DNA of 64,000 bases from Catonia carolina (GCA_035578175.1 JAQMRL010000001.1:46089553-46153552), one strand, 5' to 3'; numbered from the stretch's first letter, positions 1 through 11,625 are shown. Made by a program: numbers and translations. The notes: generated by a model from the letters alone, not told the origin.

Positions 1-2169
1 ATAGATAAAGAAGATTACAATCTGATCATTAGAATAAAATATTGAAAACTTATTTACTTTGTCTCGATCCGCCAATGCAAAGTTAAAATTAATCAGTTAT
101 ATAAAAGAAACAACTAGTTTATTAATTATATCTTTAATCTCGAATGAAGATGATTGGAAATGAATTACATGTTCATTATCTGTTTTATATCTCCATCCTC
201 CCACATTTTGTAATACTAGTTAATAAAGTTTAGATCATCATTTTTAATTTATGCAAATAGGAAATTAAATCTATAAACTGCGCTTCTTCTTTGAACTTTA
301 CAGATTTAAAATTTTATAGTGTTATGTATGACCTTTCCATGTGCGTATTTTGTAAAAATTAAATTAAATTGATTAAATGAAAAGGTTACATAATGTTTAT
401 AAAACTTCATAAAGAAGAGTTATTTGTTGTTTGTGTCAAGGTATATTGTACATTATGGTTTCCTTACAGATCCATTGAAGCTCACTGGTTATACGTAGGC
501 CTAATATAGTCGTATAAACAATATAAGTTAATGGGACATATGAAAAAAAAGACAACTAAAGAGTTTACAACTAGTATTACTTAATTATAGTATATACTTA
601 GCCGTCATATCATTGTGAGCTTCAAGGTCGGAGGAGTTAACCACAGTATTGCCGAATAACATTTTCTATGTGCTACTTGTATGATTTTTGCACTTAGACG
701 AGCACATAAATACAATAAAACGACAGTCTTTATTTAAAAATAATACACATTAATTTATTTTGGTTTTGTTTTGATTTACAATTCATTAAGTAGTTTACAT
801 GTAAGCAATCAAGTTCTTACGCTCTCTTATACAAAGAATAAAAGCGAATAATAATAATTGAATCACGCTAAGTATTTAATTGTTAGCAACACTGTTTTAT
901 TTTGATGGATGGTAATAGAAATAACCGGTAATATAACACGAGCGTACAATCTGCACTTATTGATATTATAGATATGTATCTTGTTCCATGACAGAGTACA
1001 TACAGTTAGCTCCTAATTCAGCTGATTAAATACTTTCCTTGGTTTAGCTACTCCCTTAATGCAGACCGTTAATTTACAATAAGGCATACTCTAACAGGGA
1101 AAATAATCAAAATGCTTGTAAATTAAATTATTCAATTACATCAAAGACATTTTAATGTTTTGTGAGGAACCGAAATTGATTATTTTTTTTTTAAATGTTT
1201 AATTCTTAAAGTTCTTTGACCAATTAATGTATGATGATTTCTGTTTGGCTTTTTTATAATTGTTCATTAGACTTTAAAAGGGCGTATTTAAATTGCACGG
1301 ACTACAAAAGTTTATCGAAATTTATTTTAAGATTTTTTTGCTTCTTGATTTAGCAGATAAATCGATAACCGTGTAGTTTATCTTGGCCACGTATTTCAGT
1401 GTACGATGTACGTGTTGCAAAAATGGAAAACAGTTGTAACAATGTATGATAAATCACAGTAAAGAAGCGTTGGTGTGCACATGCAATGTGAATTATATTT
1501 AAGCAAGAGCAGAAAAAAGTCTGGAGGTGTCAGTAGAGGGTGGTGCGATGCTGATAGTGGCGTTTAGTCGTTTCGTATGTAGAATTACTAAAACTGGAAT
1601 ACGAGGTGGGACGATAGAGACAAATAGGACTATTAAATTGGATTGTTGGGCGGACCAGCTAAAGTAATCTCCGTAAAAGGTAAACGAAAATGACGTCATC
1701 AAAATGGGAGTTCCTCCCTAAGGAGCAGTGACCCCCCAGCAGTACCAGTACTTTCAATACTACGTCGTTACTGTATTATCTTCCTCTACTGACCTTCCTA
1801 CGGGAGCAAGGTTGTCCACTCCTGTAGGTTGGGATCAACATAAATAATAATTCCTTACGAAAATGAAGTATGACTGATCTCGATAATAAATTACAAAAGA
1901 ACATACCGGCAGTGAAATGTCTTAACTTTATTTCTTTTTAGAACATCTGACAACACCTCATGAAATATTACATTTTATTTCTCCGAGGCGTATGCCTTTC
2001 ATCATCTACTCTATTACAATGTTTATTGTGTATTACTGGTTTTTGAATTATCTATAATCTCGTATAATTAAAAGGATAAGCTTTTTTACCCAATTCAGTC
2101 TCAGCTTCCTCTGGAATGATTCCGAACAGTCTTTTTTTAAATGACGCTCTTCTCGGGCAGATTTGGCAT
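1..2169. other. Unannotated AT-rich intergenic DNA
   Basis: I see no convincing gene. A less AT-rich patch at about 1500-1840 may be part of an old repeat, but I cannot place it. The short open frames here look random. Confidence 0.5.
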
Positions 2170-2180
2170 CATACATTATT

Positions 2181-2585
2181 GTTGTTGTTGTTGTTGTTTA
2201 GGTCATCAGCCAAAAAGGCTGGTTTGAACCTGTAGAGGTTTTACTAAGTAAAACAAGGAGTGAGGTGGTTTACAATTGCCTTCCTCACTGAGTGCAAAAG
2301 TACGCTTATCAGCATGCCGGGCCCTCTGAAAAGCACATATTTTCCACTCTGCAAATGACACCTTCACTTCATTCACCACAGGGTCTGGCTGTATAATGAA
2401 ATTTATTACTTTCAGAGAAGATAACTCTGATTAGTGTCTTTTACACCTCTACCTCTTCTGCTCTTAAATGATTCAGTCATTCAATTGGCTGACCATGTGA
2501 TAAGAAACAGAACTATTTATTTTAGCCCTGCAACAAACAGATTGAGTGTAAATAATTTGACACTCCACCTGTCTGTTATGGGCAG
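2181..2585 (-). repeat. AAC-tailed SINE-like family A, copy 1
   Basis: A ~405 bp repeat, minus orientation, ending in a (GTT)n tract (AAC on its own strand). It is flanked by an exact 11-bp target-site duplication, CATACATTATT, at 2170-2180 and 2586-2596, which fixes both ends. Four other copies are in this window (5.2, 12.5, 18.3, 44.4 kb). Confidence 0.88.
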
Positions 2586-2596
2586 CATACATTATT

Positions 2597-3780
2597 ATTA
2601 TCTCAAAATCTTCGATCACGCAGAAAATACAAAATTAATTCTTTTTATAATCTAGTTTTTTAAAGATTTACCACACCGATGCCGTTACTTAATCAATTTG
2701 CGGCTACCGTAAATACTAAGGGATTTTATAGATTTTTAAGCGTAGAAACGGAAGTGTTCCTGTCAACCCTATGTTTTGAGCCCTTACCATAAAAAATGCT
2801 ACCAAAATTTTAAAATAGTTTATTTTTACAGGAATACGCCCTATCGGTTTAGTGACATCATCTTCAGAATCTTCGTCAAACATTAGACCTGAATGGCTAT
2901 CGTCATTTTGTTACCTATTCAGTTGTCTAATTTTTTTAATTCATTTTATTTGTAGTTAGAACCGTTAGGAACACGTTATTTTTTGTGATTTTTGTTTCTG
3001 TTAATCGCTTTTGTATTTTAATACTTTCTTTATAATGTTTTTTTCATACAATAAGAAGCCACCCACATTTTACGTTTCTGAAAATACCTTTATCTATTTC
3101 TGATAGTTAGGTAAATTATTGTAACGGTAGCATTTGATTTTGCAACTACATTGGCGTTACCAACCCCTCTAATATTTGCAACCCCTCTGAGGTTTAATTA
3201 ACCTCGTCAATTAGTAGCCAGCTTGCAATTTTTAGATTAATTAATAATCTGAATGACTAATATTTATAAGCTTCAGCTTTACCTATCATAAAACTAATAT
3301 AATTGACAATTGATGGTCATTAAAAGCAAACAACCAAATGACTGGTTTGAATTTGAGTTTCCTTCTTCTTCAGTTGGACTGATCTGAGAATGCCTACCAT
3401 TAAGATCATTTGAGTTCCGTCGACTGCACTTCGAAGAAGGATAACTCTCAAATAGGCCTGCAGCTGTGTTATTTCTTATTTATGGGGATTATAGTATTTT
3501 CAGTGCTTGTACTATAGCTACTATATTTAAGAGTTTGCAGAGGCTAAATAATTTTTACTATTCTCTTCTGCAATGATAAGTTGTTGGAAGGTATATTTAT
3601 GGAGTTTATGGAGAAAGTATAAATGTTACTCATCTGTTATGCATTAACAAACAGATCTTTAATAAACCAGGCGCAAACTTCTCAAAATATTACAGAACGA
3701 AATTTTATTAACCTACCTTATTAATATGTGCTTAACATAATCATACAATATGATAAATATGCATCTAACAAAACTGATAC
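2597..3780. other. Unannotated intergenic DNA
   Basis: AT-rich sequence without recognisable coding or repeat content. Confidence 0.4.
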
Positions 3781-3842
3781 AAAGTAAACGAATGATTTGT
3801 GTTGCACGGGTGAGGCGGGCCAAATTGACAATGACGGGCATG

Positions 3843-4008
3843 TGACGTCAAACACTGATAATATTCAACCAATCAGAGATTAGTATCCTCAGCCAATGAG
3901 CAAACCTCAAATCTAACCAATCAGATTTCTTCTTGTACGTAATTTTGATTGGTTAATATTATCCAATCAGAAAGCTCATAGAACTCCACTATGTTAAACT
4001 GATATATA
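3843..4008 (+). promoter_or_regulatory. CRE plus five CCAAT boxes and TATA-like box
   Basis: Perfect palindromic CRE TGACGTCA at 3843-3850. CCAAT boxes follow at 3869, 3893, 3917, 3948 (inverted) and 3963, spaced 15-31 bp, and a TATATA at 4003-4008. Such clusters bind NF-Y and CREB/ATF in animal promoters. The arrangement ends about 50 bp before the first good ATG at 4056. It may instead be the promoter of an old mobile element. Confidence 0.5.
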
Positions 4009-4055
4009 GTTGTCACAAAGAAATTTTAGATAATGAGTAAATCATTTTTTAAAAG

Positions 4056-4139
4056 ATGGCCTTTGGGACAGCTCATCCAGTTAAAAAGTTGGTGTTAACT
4101 GTTAAGGAACACCAGTTGAGTAGGAACCTATTTTGGTGA
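4056..4139 (+). CDS. Possible micro-ORF of 27 codons downstream of the CCAAT/CRE promoter
   Basis: ATG in the context AAAAGATGG, reading MAFGTAHPVKKLVLTVKEHQ and seven more residues to TGA. An overlapping ORF in another frame starts at 4033 (MSKSFFKRWPLGQLIQLKSW plus one residue). AATAAA occurs near 4213. No family recognised. It could be a tiny peptide gene, a first exon, or chance. The promoter-like sequence upstream is the only real support. Confidence 0.2.
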   Translation: MAFGTAHPVKKLVLTVKEHQLSRNLFW

Positions 4140-4285
4140 CCAACTGACAGCCACACATGAACATATTCCACAGGAGATCCCTGTTTAAATGTACAACTAC
4201 TCCAAGTGAGAAATAAAAACTTAAAAAATTTAAAATCTATTAAATAAATTAAAGATATAAATGAGTTCAGGAAGAATATCAACAA

Positions 4286-4450
4286 CTTTACCACTTTCAA
4301 TTCTGAACAGTTGAAACAAAGTATAACCCTTGTGCTATTGTTTACTTTGGTAAAAGTAGAAACCTTCCATCACACGTAAGTGTGTGATGAGCACAGTTTG
4401 ATGTAACAGCCATCATGCAAACTGTGCATGATAAGCCGTAAAAGTGTTAA
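4286..4450 (-). repeat. Short non-autonomous element, diverged copy of the 42.5 kb TTAA element
   Basis: Contains the motifs CAGTTGAAAC, ACTTTGGTAAAAGTAGAA and AAGTGTTAA found in the 42537-42701 element, in the opposite orientation. Ends with TTAA at 4447-4450. Diverged, so the limits are approximate. Confidence 0.45.
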
Positions 4451-5178
4451 GGTGTTCCAGGAGAGGAAAAGATAAACCAATAGAGAAAAGAAAATTATTT
4501 TTAATGAAGAAAGGTAGACAAATATTTAATATGATAAACAATGTTTTAATTCTATCTCATATTCTGAATGCCATTTTCGTTTAGGTAATTCTTCATGTAG
4601 TAATATGGAAAAAGTTTTTAAAATTCAGAAAAAAAGCAATTAGTTTTATGGTGAGAGCAATCCACCTAACCTCTTGCAGACCGTTATTTAAGGAACTTCA
4701 ATCACTTACAGTTCCTTCTTTGTACTTTTTCAAAGTGATAATATAAATGTAAAGCAAAATTCTTGTATACAGAATTGAAATGTGCCCAATCACAACACAA
4801 GAAACATAATTGATTGCTATGTTTTTAATTACAACACTGTTCAATCAAAACCTACTTATGCAATTATAAAATACATTAATAAATGATCACAAGCTTTAAA
4901 AAGTTGTGGTAATTTAAATTTTTTTAAAAAAAGCTAAAATAATACTTGAATGATGAAACATTTTACAGTATACAAGAGTTCCTCTCTAAATAGTTCTTTG
5001 GCGGAAAATAAATAAATAAATTTCTAAGTAAATGCCATTAAGGCCACAAATTGGAAAAACTGTGATAGTGATAATATAAAGAATAATATGTACTATGGTG
5101 GGAGTGCTATGTGTACTATTTAGGAAGTTGGCATAGATAGATGATAAATTGACGTTCGGTAAAATGACTGTATCAGAT
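4451..5178. other. Unannotated intergenic DNA
   Basis: AT-rich; nothing recognised. Confidence 0.4.
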
Positions 5179-5612
5179 CCAAAACAGGCAGATGGAGTGT
5201 TACATTACGTATTTGCACTTTATCTGCTAGTTCCAGGGCTACAAAAAAAAGTTCTGTTTCTTATCACATGTTAAGCCAATTATATGACTGAAGCATTTAA
5301 GAACAGAAGAGGTAAAGGTGTAAAAGGCACTAGTCATTGTTATTTCGTCTGAGAGTAATGAATTTTATTACACAGGTAGACCCTGTGGTGAATGAAGTGA
5401 AGGTTTCATTTGCAGGGTGGAAAGTAGAAGCTTTTCAGAGGGTCCAGCATGCTGATAAGCATACTTTTCCACTCAGTGGCCCAGCATGCTGATAAGCATA
5501 CTTTTCCACTCAGTGAGGACGGCATTGGTAGACAAACTAACTCCGTGTTTTACTTAGTAAAGCCTCTAGAGGTTCAAACCAGCCTTTCGGCTGATGACCT
5601 AATCAACAACAC
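5179..5612 (+). repeat. SINE-like family A, copy 2, with internal tandem duplication
   Basis: Plus-orientation copy. A block of about 36 bp around CAGCATGCTGATAAGCATAC is present twice in tandem (about 5447-5515), unlike the other copies. Ends with the 3' stem-loop CAGCCTTTCGGCTG and a short AAC tail. Confidence 0.82.
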
Positions 5613-6559
5613 AAAATTATTGGATGACATGCTCATTGAAGAAAGTAAGAAAGCAGTGGTAATAAAAAGGTAATGAATAAATTGGTAGGTAATCAATTTA
5701 ACATAGTGTTAATATTTTAGGCTTATCAATTTTATCTTGACATATCTTGTACTCCCTTTTTGGAATCTCCTGGGTGGATTATCAAACAAACAAAATTAGA
5801 GGAAAGAAAGGAAATAAGCAAAGTCACTGCAGTGGTTCTAAGTTGGCCTAGACAATATATAACAAATGAAAGACTAAAACATTAACATCTATGACACTTT
5901 ACTTTAAAGAAGCTTAATATTATTAGCACAGAATATAAAATATCATTTTAATGTTCTAGATAATAAAACAAATACATTCTTGAGTTAGTGGTTCTTAACA
6001 TGATAATCTAGATAAATTATAATGTTTGAAATAGAATGATCCTGTTATTTTAACGCGCTAATTATCTATAAATAATTTGAATTTTGTATAAACAGACAGT
6101 ATTATAAATCAACGCATATTTACAAAATACCAGAATATAAACTTCACATTACAAGAACAATTTAAAGAATTTCTGAGCGAATAAGTATTGTCATGTACGT
6201 ATACGATAAATAATTATACAGACTCCATTTTACATTCAAGAAGCTGAATACCTTCTCATCGTTTACACCAAATTTTATATTTAAATAAAATTACAGGAAA
6301 TGCAAAGAGATGACGTGAATTGCAGTTGGCAGGTTGGCAGACCTGATCCTATTTTACAACTTACTGAATCACCTGGCACGTGTTCTAAATTATGCTATCA
6401 TTTAGCCAAATTACTTTTTACTGATGAAAACAATGCTCCAAAATAGTAAACAATTATTTTATTCGTTTTTCTTTATTTAGAATATGCTTAAATCTAAAAA
6501 AAATCAGTTAGTAACAACAACAGATACTGCATGAATAACTTGAGTTTAAATCTAGAAAA

Positions 6560-6925
6560 AACTGTTTATTTTAGTCTTTCATGATCCTTCATGTTTGATC
6601 AACCGCTGCGATATCATGAAGTTGACTGTTCTTCTAAAACGTGTAATTTTGTGGGTTAATACAACAATCAAATAAAGTTAAATATCTTGAACTTCTAGTT
6701 GAGGATGATCTTCTGTGGAAAGCCCATGTTTCAAATCACAAAAAGTACTTGCGTCTTCTTTTACATAGGTTTTATTATTGTGTCCCAGATCAGACAGAAC
6801 TCTTTGTGAAGAAGAATTTTTAGGGATAAGTATATTTAGTTTAAATATTGTATACAGCTTAGTATAGTAAGGAATTGTAATGTATATTTTACTTAATAAA
6901 ATAAATTAATAAATAAAAATAAAAC
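6560..6925 (+). pseudogene. LINE reverse-transcriptase 3' fragment
   Basis: Frames read YLELLVEDDLLWKAHVSNHK and KYLRLLLHRFYYCVPDQTEL, typical of the region after the RT palm in non-LTR retrotransposons. It runs into a 3' A-rich tail with repeated AATAAA. 5'-truncated with stops; dead. Confidence 0.55.
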
Positions 6926-7919
6926 TTTGAGTTTTGATTTAACAACTGCCACATGTTAGTTAGACATATCTTTATTTTTAAGAATTTAGGAGAGTACTTT
7001 GATCAATGAATTTTAGAAAATGTGTATCGTCGCAACAATAGTGAAGTAGCGAATCTGCGTTTTTTGCGAATTTGAGTTATTACCATTATTGGACACTACT
7101 TGTGCCCATATACACTGTGGTGAAGTATTATATCTGTATTATATTCCGTTATCGAGAAAACACCATGTGTTTTTTAGCGAAAGTGCATGAGTTAATAATT
7201 TCACCACCGTGAACTGTTGAATCTGAAAATTCGTTACTTCACTAATGCGAGTTTTGTTCACTGTCCCCACATTCACAGTGATGAAGTAACGAATCTGCCA
7301 GATACGCTACTTCACCATATCGTTTTCTACGTTCATTTCAGATTCAACACGGTGAAGAAGCGAATCTCGCAAATATTTTATTATTCACAACTCTAGTTTT
7401 TCATATAGCTTATTTTATAAGTCACTAAAGTGAAGAATAATAAATACAGTAATGACAAATTAGTATGTTTTAATGATGTCATAATTGCCTCAACGTTAGT
7501 GAACTTTTAATTGCTGTTCTCACGAGCCATAAGGCACTTTATCATGTTTGTTTATTGGTATGCCTATTCCAGAAATTCACCATTCTGATCAACAAAAATA
7601 GTATTTATTATGTTTGGAGGTTTACGTCATAGTTCATTAACCATAAAAGCTAAGTAATTCAATCTCCTGGTAAATCAATTTTCATAATTATTTGTCGCAT
7701 AAATATGTTGTTGTGACCCACGTATTCAGTCATTTATTTAACCATTCTCGTTCGATCGAGATCTATTATTGTCAAGTTATTGGCTTTTGTGATTGTTATC
7801 ATTTTTATACTTTATTCAACTTTATTTTTATAGTTATAGGCCTACTTTAGTTTTCGTAGTTACATTTTCATACTTATTTAATTTTATATTTATTGTTACT
7901 GTAGTATTAAGAAGAAAAC

Positions 7920-8234
7920 ATGAATATTAAAGAATTTCAATTTTTTCCTAATACGGTATTCAGAAAAATTGATTACGATTCGGAGCAGTTTGATAAATTT
8001 GAAGTGAAACTCATACAAGGACGATCTTTACTGTCACGAGTTGTAAAACCCTACAAAAATCTCTTGAAAATTTTTACAGCAAAACATAAAAATTTAGTAA
8101 AACTTTATAACGAATTAATAATCCTTAAAGCCTATCATGAATTCTATTTCAATTCGCCGTCAACGACAAATGTTCCTGACAAACTACCAGAAGCTAATGT
8201 GCATGAGAAGTCTGAAGTTGAAGATGAATTTTAA
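7920..8234 (+). CDS. Unidentified 104-residue protein inside the 7-9.8 kb element
   Basis: An intact ORF from ATG (context GAAAACATGA, good for insects) to TAA. It begins MNIKEFQFFPNTVFRKIDYD, has a basic, probably helical middle (GRSLLSRVVKPYKNLLKIFT, then KHKNLVKLYNELIILKAYHE) and an acidic end (HEKSEVEDEF). No signal peptide or membrane segment. I do not recognise the family. It lies between the inverted ends of the 7028-9833 element, so it may be element-encoded: a DNA-binding fragment of a transposase or an accessory protein. It could instead be a captured host exon. The open frame survives while the LINE next to it is full of stops. Confidence 0.45.
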   Translation: MNIKEFQFFPNTVFRKIDYDSEQFDKFEVKLIQGRSLLSRVVKPYKNLLKIFTAKHKNLVKLYNELIILKAYHEFYFNSPSTTNVPDKLPEANVHEKSEVEDEF

Positions 8235-8409
8235 CACAATTTGATGTTCTGCTTTAAAAACACTTTGTTAAAGCTATGATTTAATAATTTGATGTTTCTT
8301 TAAAATAATTGTAAAAATAGCAGCATATTCTGTTAACAATATTGCATTTATGAACTTAAAATCTCAGAATCGGGACTGGAGTAAAATGTTTAAAACCTTG
8401 AAAAGCTAG

Positions 8410-9461
8410 GAATTACACAATACAAAGAAAGGAAAGTTATCTACGGTCTGTATAAGAAACAAACGTCTGTTATGAGAACTGAGGGGTACGAAAAAGAAGC
8501 TGCTGTAAAAAAAGGTGTGCAACAAGGATGTTCATTGTCACCAATACTTTTTAACTTCTGCATAAAAGAGGCTATAAATGAGTGTAGGAAAAATTTAACA
8601 CAGGAATAAAAATTCAAGAAGAAACAATAAAACTGCTGAGATTCGCCGATATCGTAGTATTAGCCAAGACAAACAGACAAAGAAAGAACTAGAAGAATTA
8701 GAGGATATCTTACATACGCGTAGAATGGATGAGATCCATGAATCTATGAATGAATGGATGGATGAGATCATGAGAAAGGGTTAATGACAATTAATAAGAA
8801 CAAAATGAAAGTGTTGTACAGCAGCAACAGTGGTTTAGAAGAGATGGGACATTTAAAAGTAGGCAACGAAAACATACAGGAAGTCGGGAAATTTTGTTAT
8901 CTAGGGAGTAAAATAACAAAGGATTAGAAGCACAAGTGATATAAAAAGTAGGATTGCTCAAGCTAGAAAGGTCTTTGAAATGAAAAACAGCTTATAAAAC
9001 AGCAGACTACAAACATTGATTTACAGATTAGGAGAAATTTCTTAAAACACTATGTTTGGAGTGTAGCATTGTACGGAAGTGAAACGTGGGTGATAGGAGC
9101 TGTAGAAAGGAAGGATATAAAAGCTTTGGAAATGTGGTGTTACAGGAAAATGTTAAAGATTAGGTGGGTAGACAAAATAAGTAATTTAGAGGTTCTTAGA
9201 CGAGTGGATGGAAAAAGAAGTTTATGGAAACATCTTACCAGAAGAAGGGATAGGCTAGTGGGGTATATCTTAAGACATCCAAGTATTAGTATATCAGTAA
9301 TGGAGGGTAATATTAAAGGAGTGAATGATACAAGGTGGCAAAGGTTAGAATATTTAAAGCAAATTACAAAAGATGTAGGGTGTTGCAGGTATGTAGACAT
9401 GAAACGACTTGCGCAAGATCGAACAGCTTGGATAACTGCAGCAAACCAGTCGAGAGACTGA
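8410..9461 (+). pseudogene. Non-LTR retrotransposon RT remnant
   Basis: Broken reverse transcriptase. VKKGVQQGCSLSPILFNF is RT palm motif 4-like; RFADIVVLAKT at about 8640 is the catalytic FADD box with one Asp deleted. The 3' part (9069-9461) is open: SETWVIGAVERKDIKALEMW, CYRKMLKIRWVDKISNLEVL and ROW-type ends RLEYLKQITKDVGCCRYVDM. Several stops and frameshifts in between. The same family has a second copy at 15.5-15.9 kb. Confidence 0.82.
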
Positions 9462-10029
9462 TGACAAAAAAAGACTAAAAATAATAAAACTTTTAGTTCA
9501 TTACTAAACATCTGTGCAGATTCGTCAGTTTATATAGGTAAACCTATACTGAGTTAGAAGTCCATTACCAGTAGAACAAAATATTAATTATTCACCATGG
9601 TCAACTAGCGAATCTGTGGTTTTTGGTATTGTCAAGCAATTTTTTTAAATTAATAAATTTAATTCATTCATTAAACCATAACCAACGTGTTAAACATAAA
9701 ACGTAAATACAACTTCTGCAAAAAGATAAAAGATTGCATTAAAATCTGATTTTATAAAGATTGGCAAAACTTGTTTTCCTTCTCCTGAAAAATCGTACTT
9801 TTGCAGATTCGCTACTTCACCATTTTTGCGACGGTATGTCTCCAATATCCAAACAGTGATCAGTTATCGAACACTGGTACGAGGTGGTACTTACCAATCT
9901 TATTTAGAAAGTAAAAAAGTTCATTTTGTGAGTAATTAAGAAAAACAGCCTTTTCTATCTGAGCAATAGTTGAAGGATTTTTAAGTACTAGATGTTCATC
10001 AACTTTATACCCAGCTAATTACTCAGGTA

Positions 10030-10260
10030 CATAAAAACACGGTGAATTTCCTCAAACAAATCTACAACTATAGAACACGAAACAAATAGAGCGACAAAAC
10101 GCTATTTAAAAGAAATATTTGTTACCTAGCCCCCAAACAGTACAACCTGCTTCCTCAAAATTATAAATGGACATGGAACATTATGAAGTCTAACTCTAAA
10201 TTTACAGAAATAGCTCTTTACTGTCGGTACACAGTACACAGTACTTGAAAGACCTTTTCA
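10030..10260 (+). pseudogene. LINE RT C-terminal fragment
   Basis: A short stretch reading LFKRNICYLAPKQYNLLPQN, the kind of motif found at the very end of Jockey/RTE-like RT proteins. Stops occur nearby. Followed at about 10215-10297 by a local duplication of a block containing GTACATGAAAGACCTTTT. Confidence 0.4.
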
Positions 10261-10321
10261 TGTACTTTTCATGTACACAGTACATGAAAGACCTTTTACA
10301 CCTTTAAATCTGTGATCTAGA

Positions 10322-10570
10322 GGTAAAGTTGACGCTGGGAGTCAGCTGATTTTTAGTGACGTAGATTCCCTGGTTCAAATCCTAGTAAATGTGGTTACTT
10401 TTTTATGGATTTGAATACTAGACAGTGGTTGTACTTTGATGGTTAGGGTTCAGTTATCCATACTCTCTCAGGAATCATTAGCCTGGGTTTGTAAAAGACT
10501 ACACCTCATACTATCCTCATCTCATTGGGTCATGGGGTTGCTTATTGTTCTAAATTGAACAGATTGCAAC
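10322..10570 (+). repeat. tRNA-derived SINE-like family B, copy 1
   Basis: Head with a box-B-like GGTTCAAATCC at about 10373, body with TGGATTTGAATACTAGACAG and TTAGCCTGGGTTTGTAAAAG. The body matches the 15.1 kb copy. Confidence 0.5.
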
Positions 10571-11260
10571 ATACACACATTAGGGATTAAAAAATCTGTG
10601 AGCTCTTAGCCTGATATTTAGATCCTGGACAACATGGTGTTTGGAAAATAAGGCACTAAATTGACCCATCTAATGAAATGGGAAACCATAGATGGATTGA
10701 TTTATTTTCCACCTCATGCATAAATTTTAAATTTGATAAAAATATATGTAAACAAGAAGTCATGTAAGGTTATTCATACAAAAAAAATTTAGGAAATGAA
10801 TAATAATAATTATTATAAATCATAATGAAAAATATAACATCAAACATTCCAGATATCCTCAAACAGATTAAAGAAACAATACACTCATACTTTTAATTAG
10901 AGTGGCATAGATAATTCATACAATATGTTTATAACACATAGACCTATTATTGTGCATAATGTTGTACTTTTAAATCAGACATGTTCTTATGATGTGATTT
11001 TGACAAAATTAAATTATGAAGATTCAATTACTAGTAAATAACATGGCAAAAGTTCCTTAAAAAAGATATAGCATTGTTTTCTGTTGCACATTAAAAATGA
11101 AATTAAAATATTGTTTCTACCAAGATTATTACATTCATGTAATTATGGTTAATTTATACTTTGTTTTTTTATTCAAAAAGGGCCAATTTTAGATCGTGTG
11201 AGATGACTAGACACTTCTGGAAACTCTTTTTGCAGCCCATATTCTCAGCATTCGTTCACT
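10571..11260. other. Unannotated intergenic DNA
   Basis: AT-rich; nothing recognised. Confidence 0.4.
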
Positions 11261-11269
11261 GTATTTTTT

Positions 11270-11625
11270 CTCCTTTCTTCTGTCCACCCGGTGTTTTGTT
11301 TTTGCCCTTAAAGTCCGTAATTATTTGTCTGAATTTGGTTCAGTTCACTAAATTTTCTCAGTATCCTTTCTCACTTTTTTAAATCATTCATCCGACACCT
11401 TATGCCTATTGTTTAGTGTTTTAAAAATTTGTTTGGTCAACCGGTTGTCATCCATTCTATACAAGTGTCCGCAAACTTTAGTCTTCTTTTTCTAATCATC
11501 TCCATTAATCATCCATTTTCCTTGTACAGTTCTCATCAACCTCGTAACCTATATTGTTCGTCTACTACCTTTGAACCCGTCTTTGGAATTATTGTCTAGG
11601 ATCTTTCTCTCAAATTTCTCTGCTT
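11270..11625 (-). pseudogene. LINE RT C-terminal fragment, second family
   Basis: On the minus strand it reads EKFERKILDNNSKDGFKGSR, then GHLYRMDDNRLTKQIF, the conserved tail of RTE/CR1-like endonuclease-RT proteins. Contains stops; 5'-truncated. Confidence 0.6.

Larger units (their letters stand above)
7028..9833. mobile_element. 2.8 kb DNA element with inverted ends and iterated subterminal motif
   Basis: Left end CGTCGCAACAATAGTGAAGT and right end (reverse complement) CGTCGCAAAAATGGTGAAGT continue in parallel for about 31 bp. A candidate 4-bp target duplication GTAT flanks both (7024-7027, 9834-9837). Variants of GTGAAGTAGCGAATCTGC recur inside both ends in both orientations, at about 7041, 7230, 7282, 7303, 7351, 9517, 9600 and 9803. 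Encloses the 104-codon ORF at 7920 and a LINE insertion at 8410. Superfamily unknown; the 4-bp duplication would suit Chapaev-like elements, but I see no matching transposase. Confidence 0.7.

Noticed and set aside
2434..2655. 73-codon plus ORF
   Set aside because: Crosses the 5' end of family A copy 1 and its target duplication; chance frame.
9140..9511. 123-codon minus-strand ORF
   Set aside because: Exact antisense of the LINE RT tail; a shadow.
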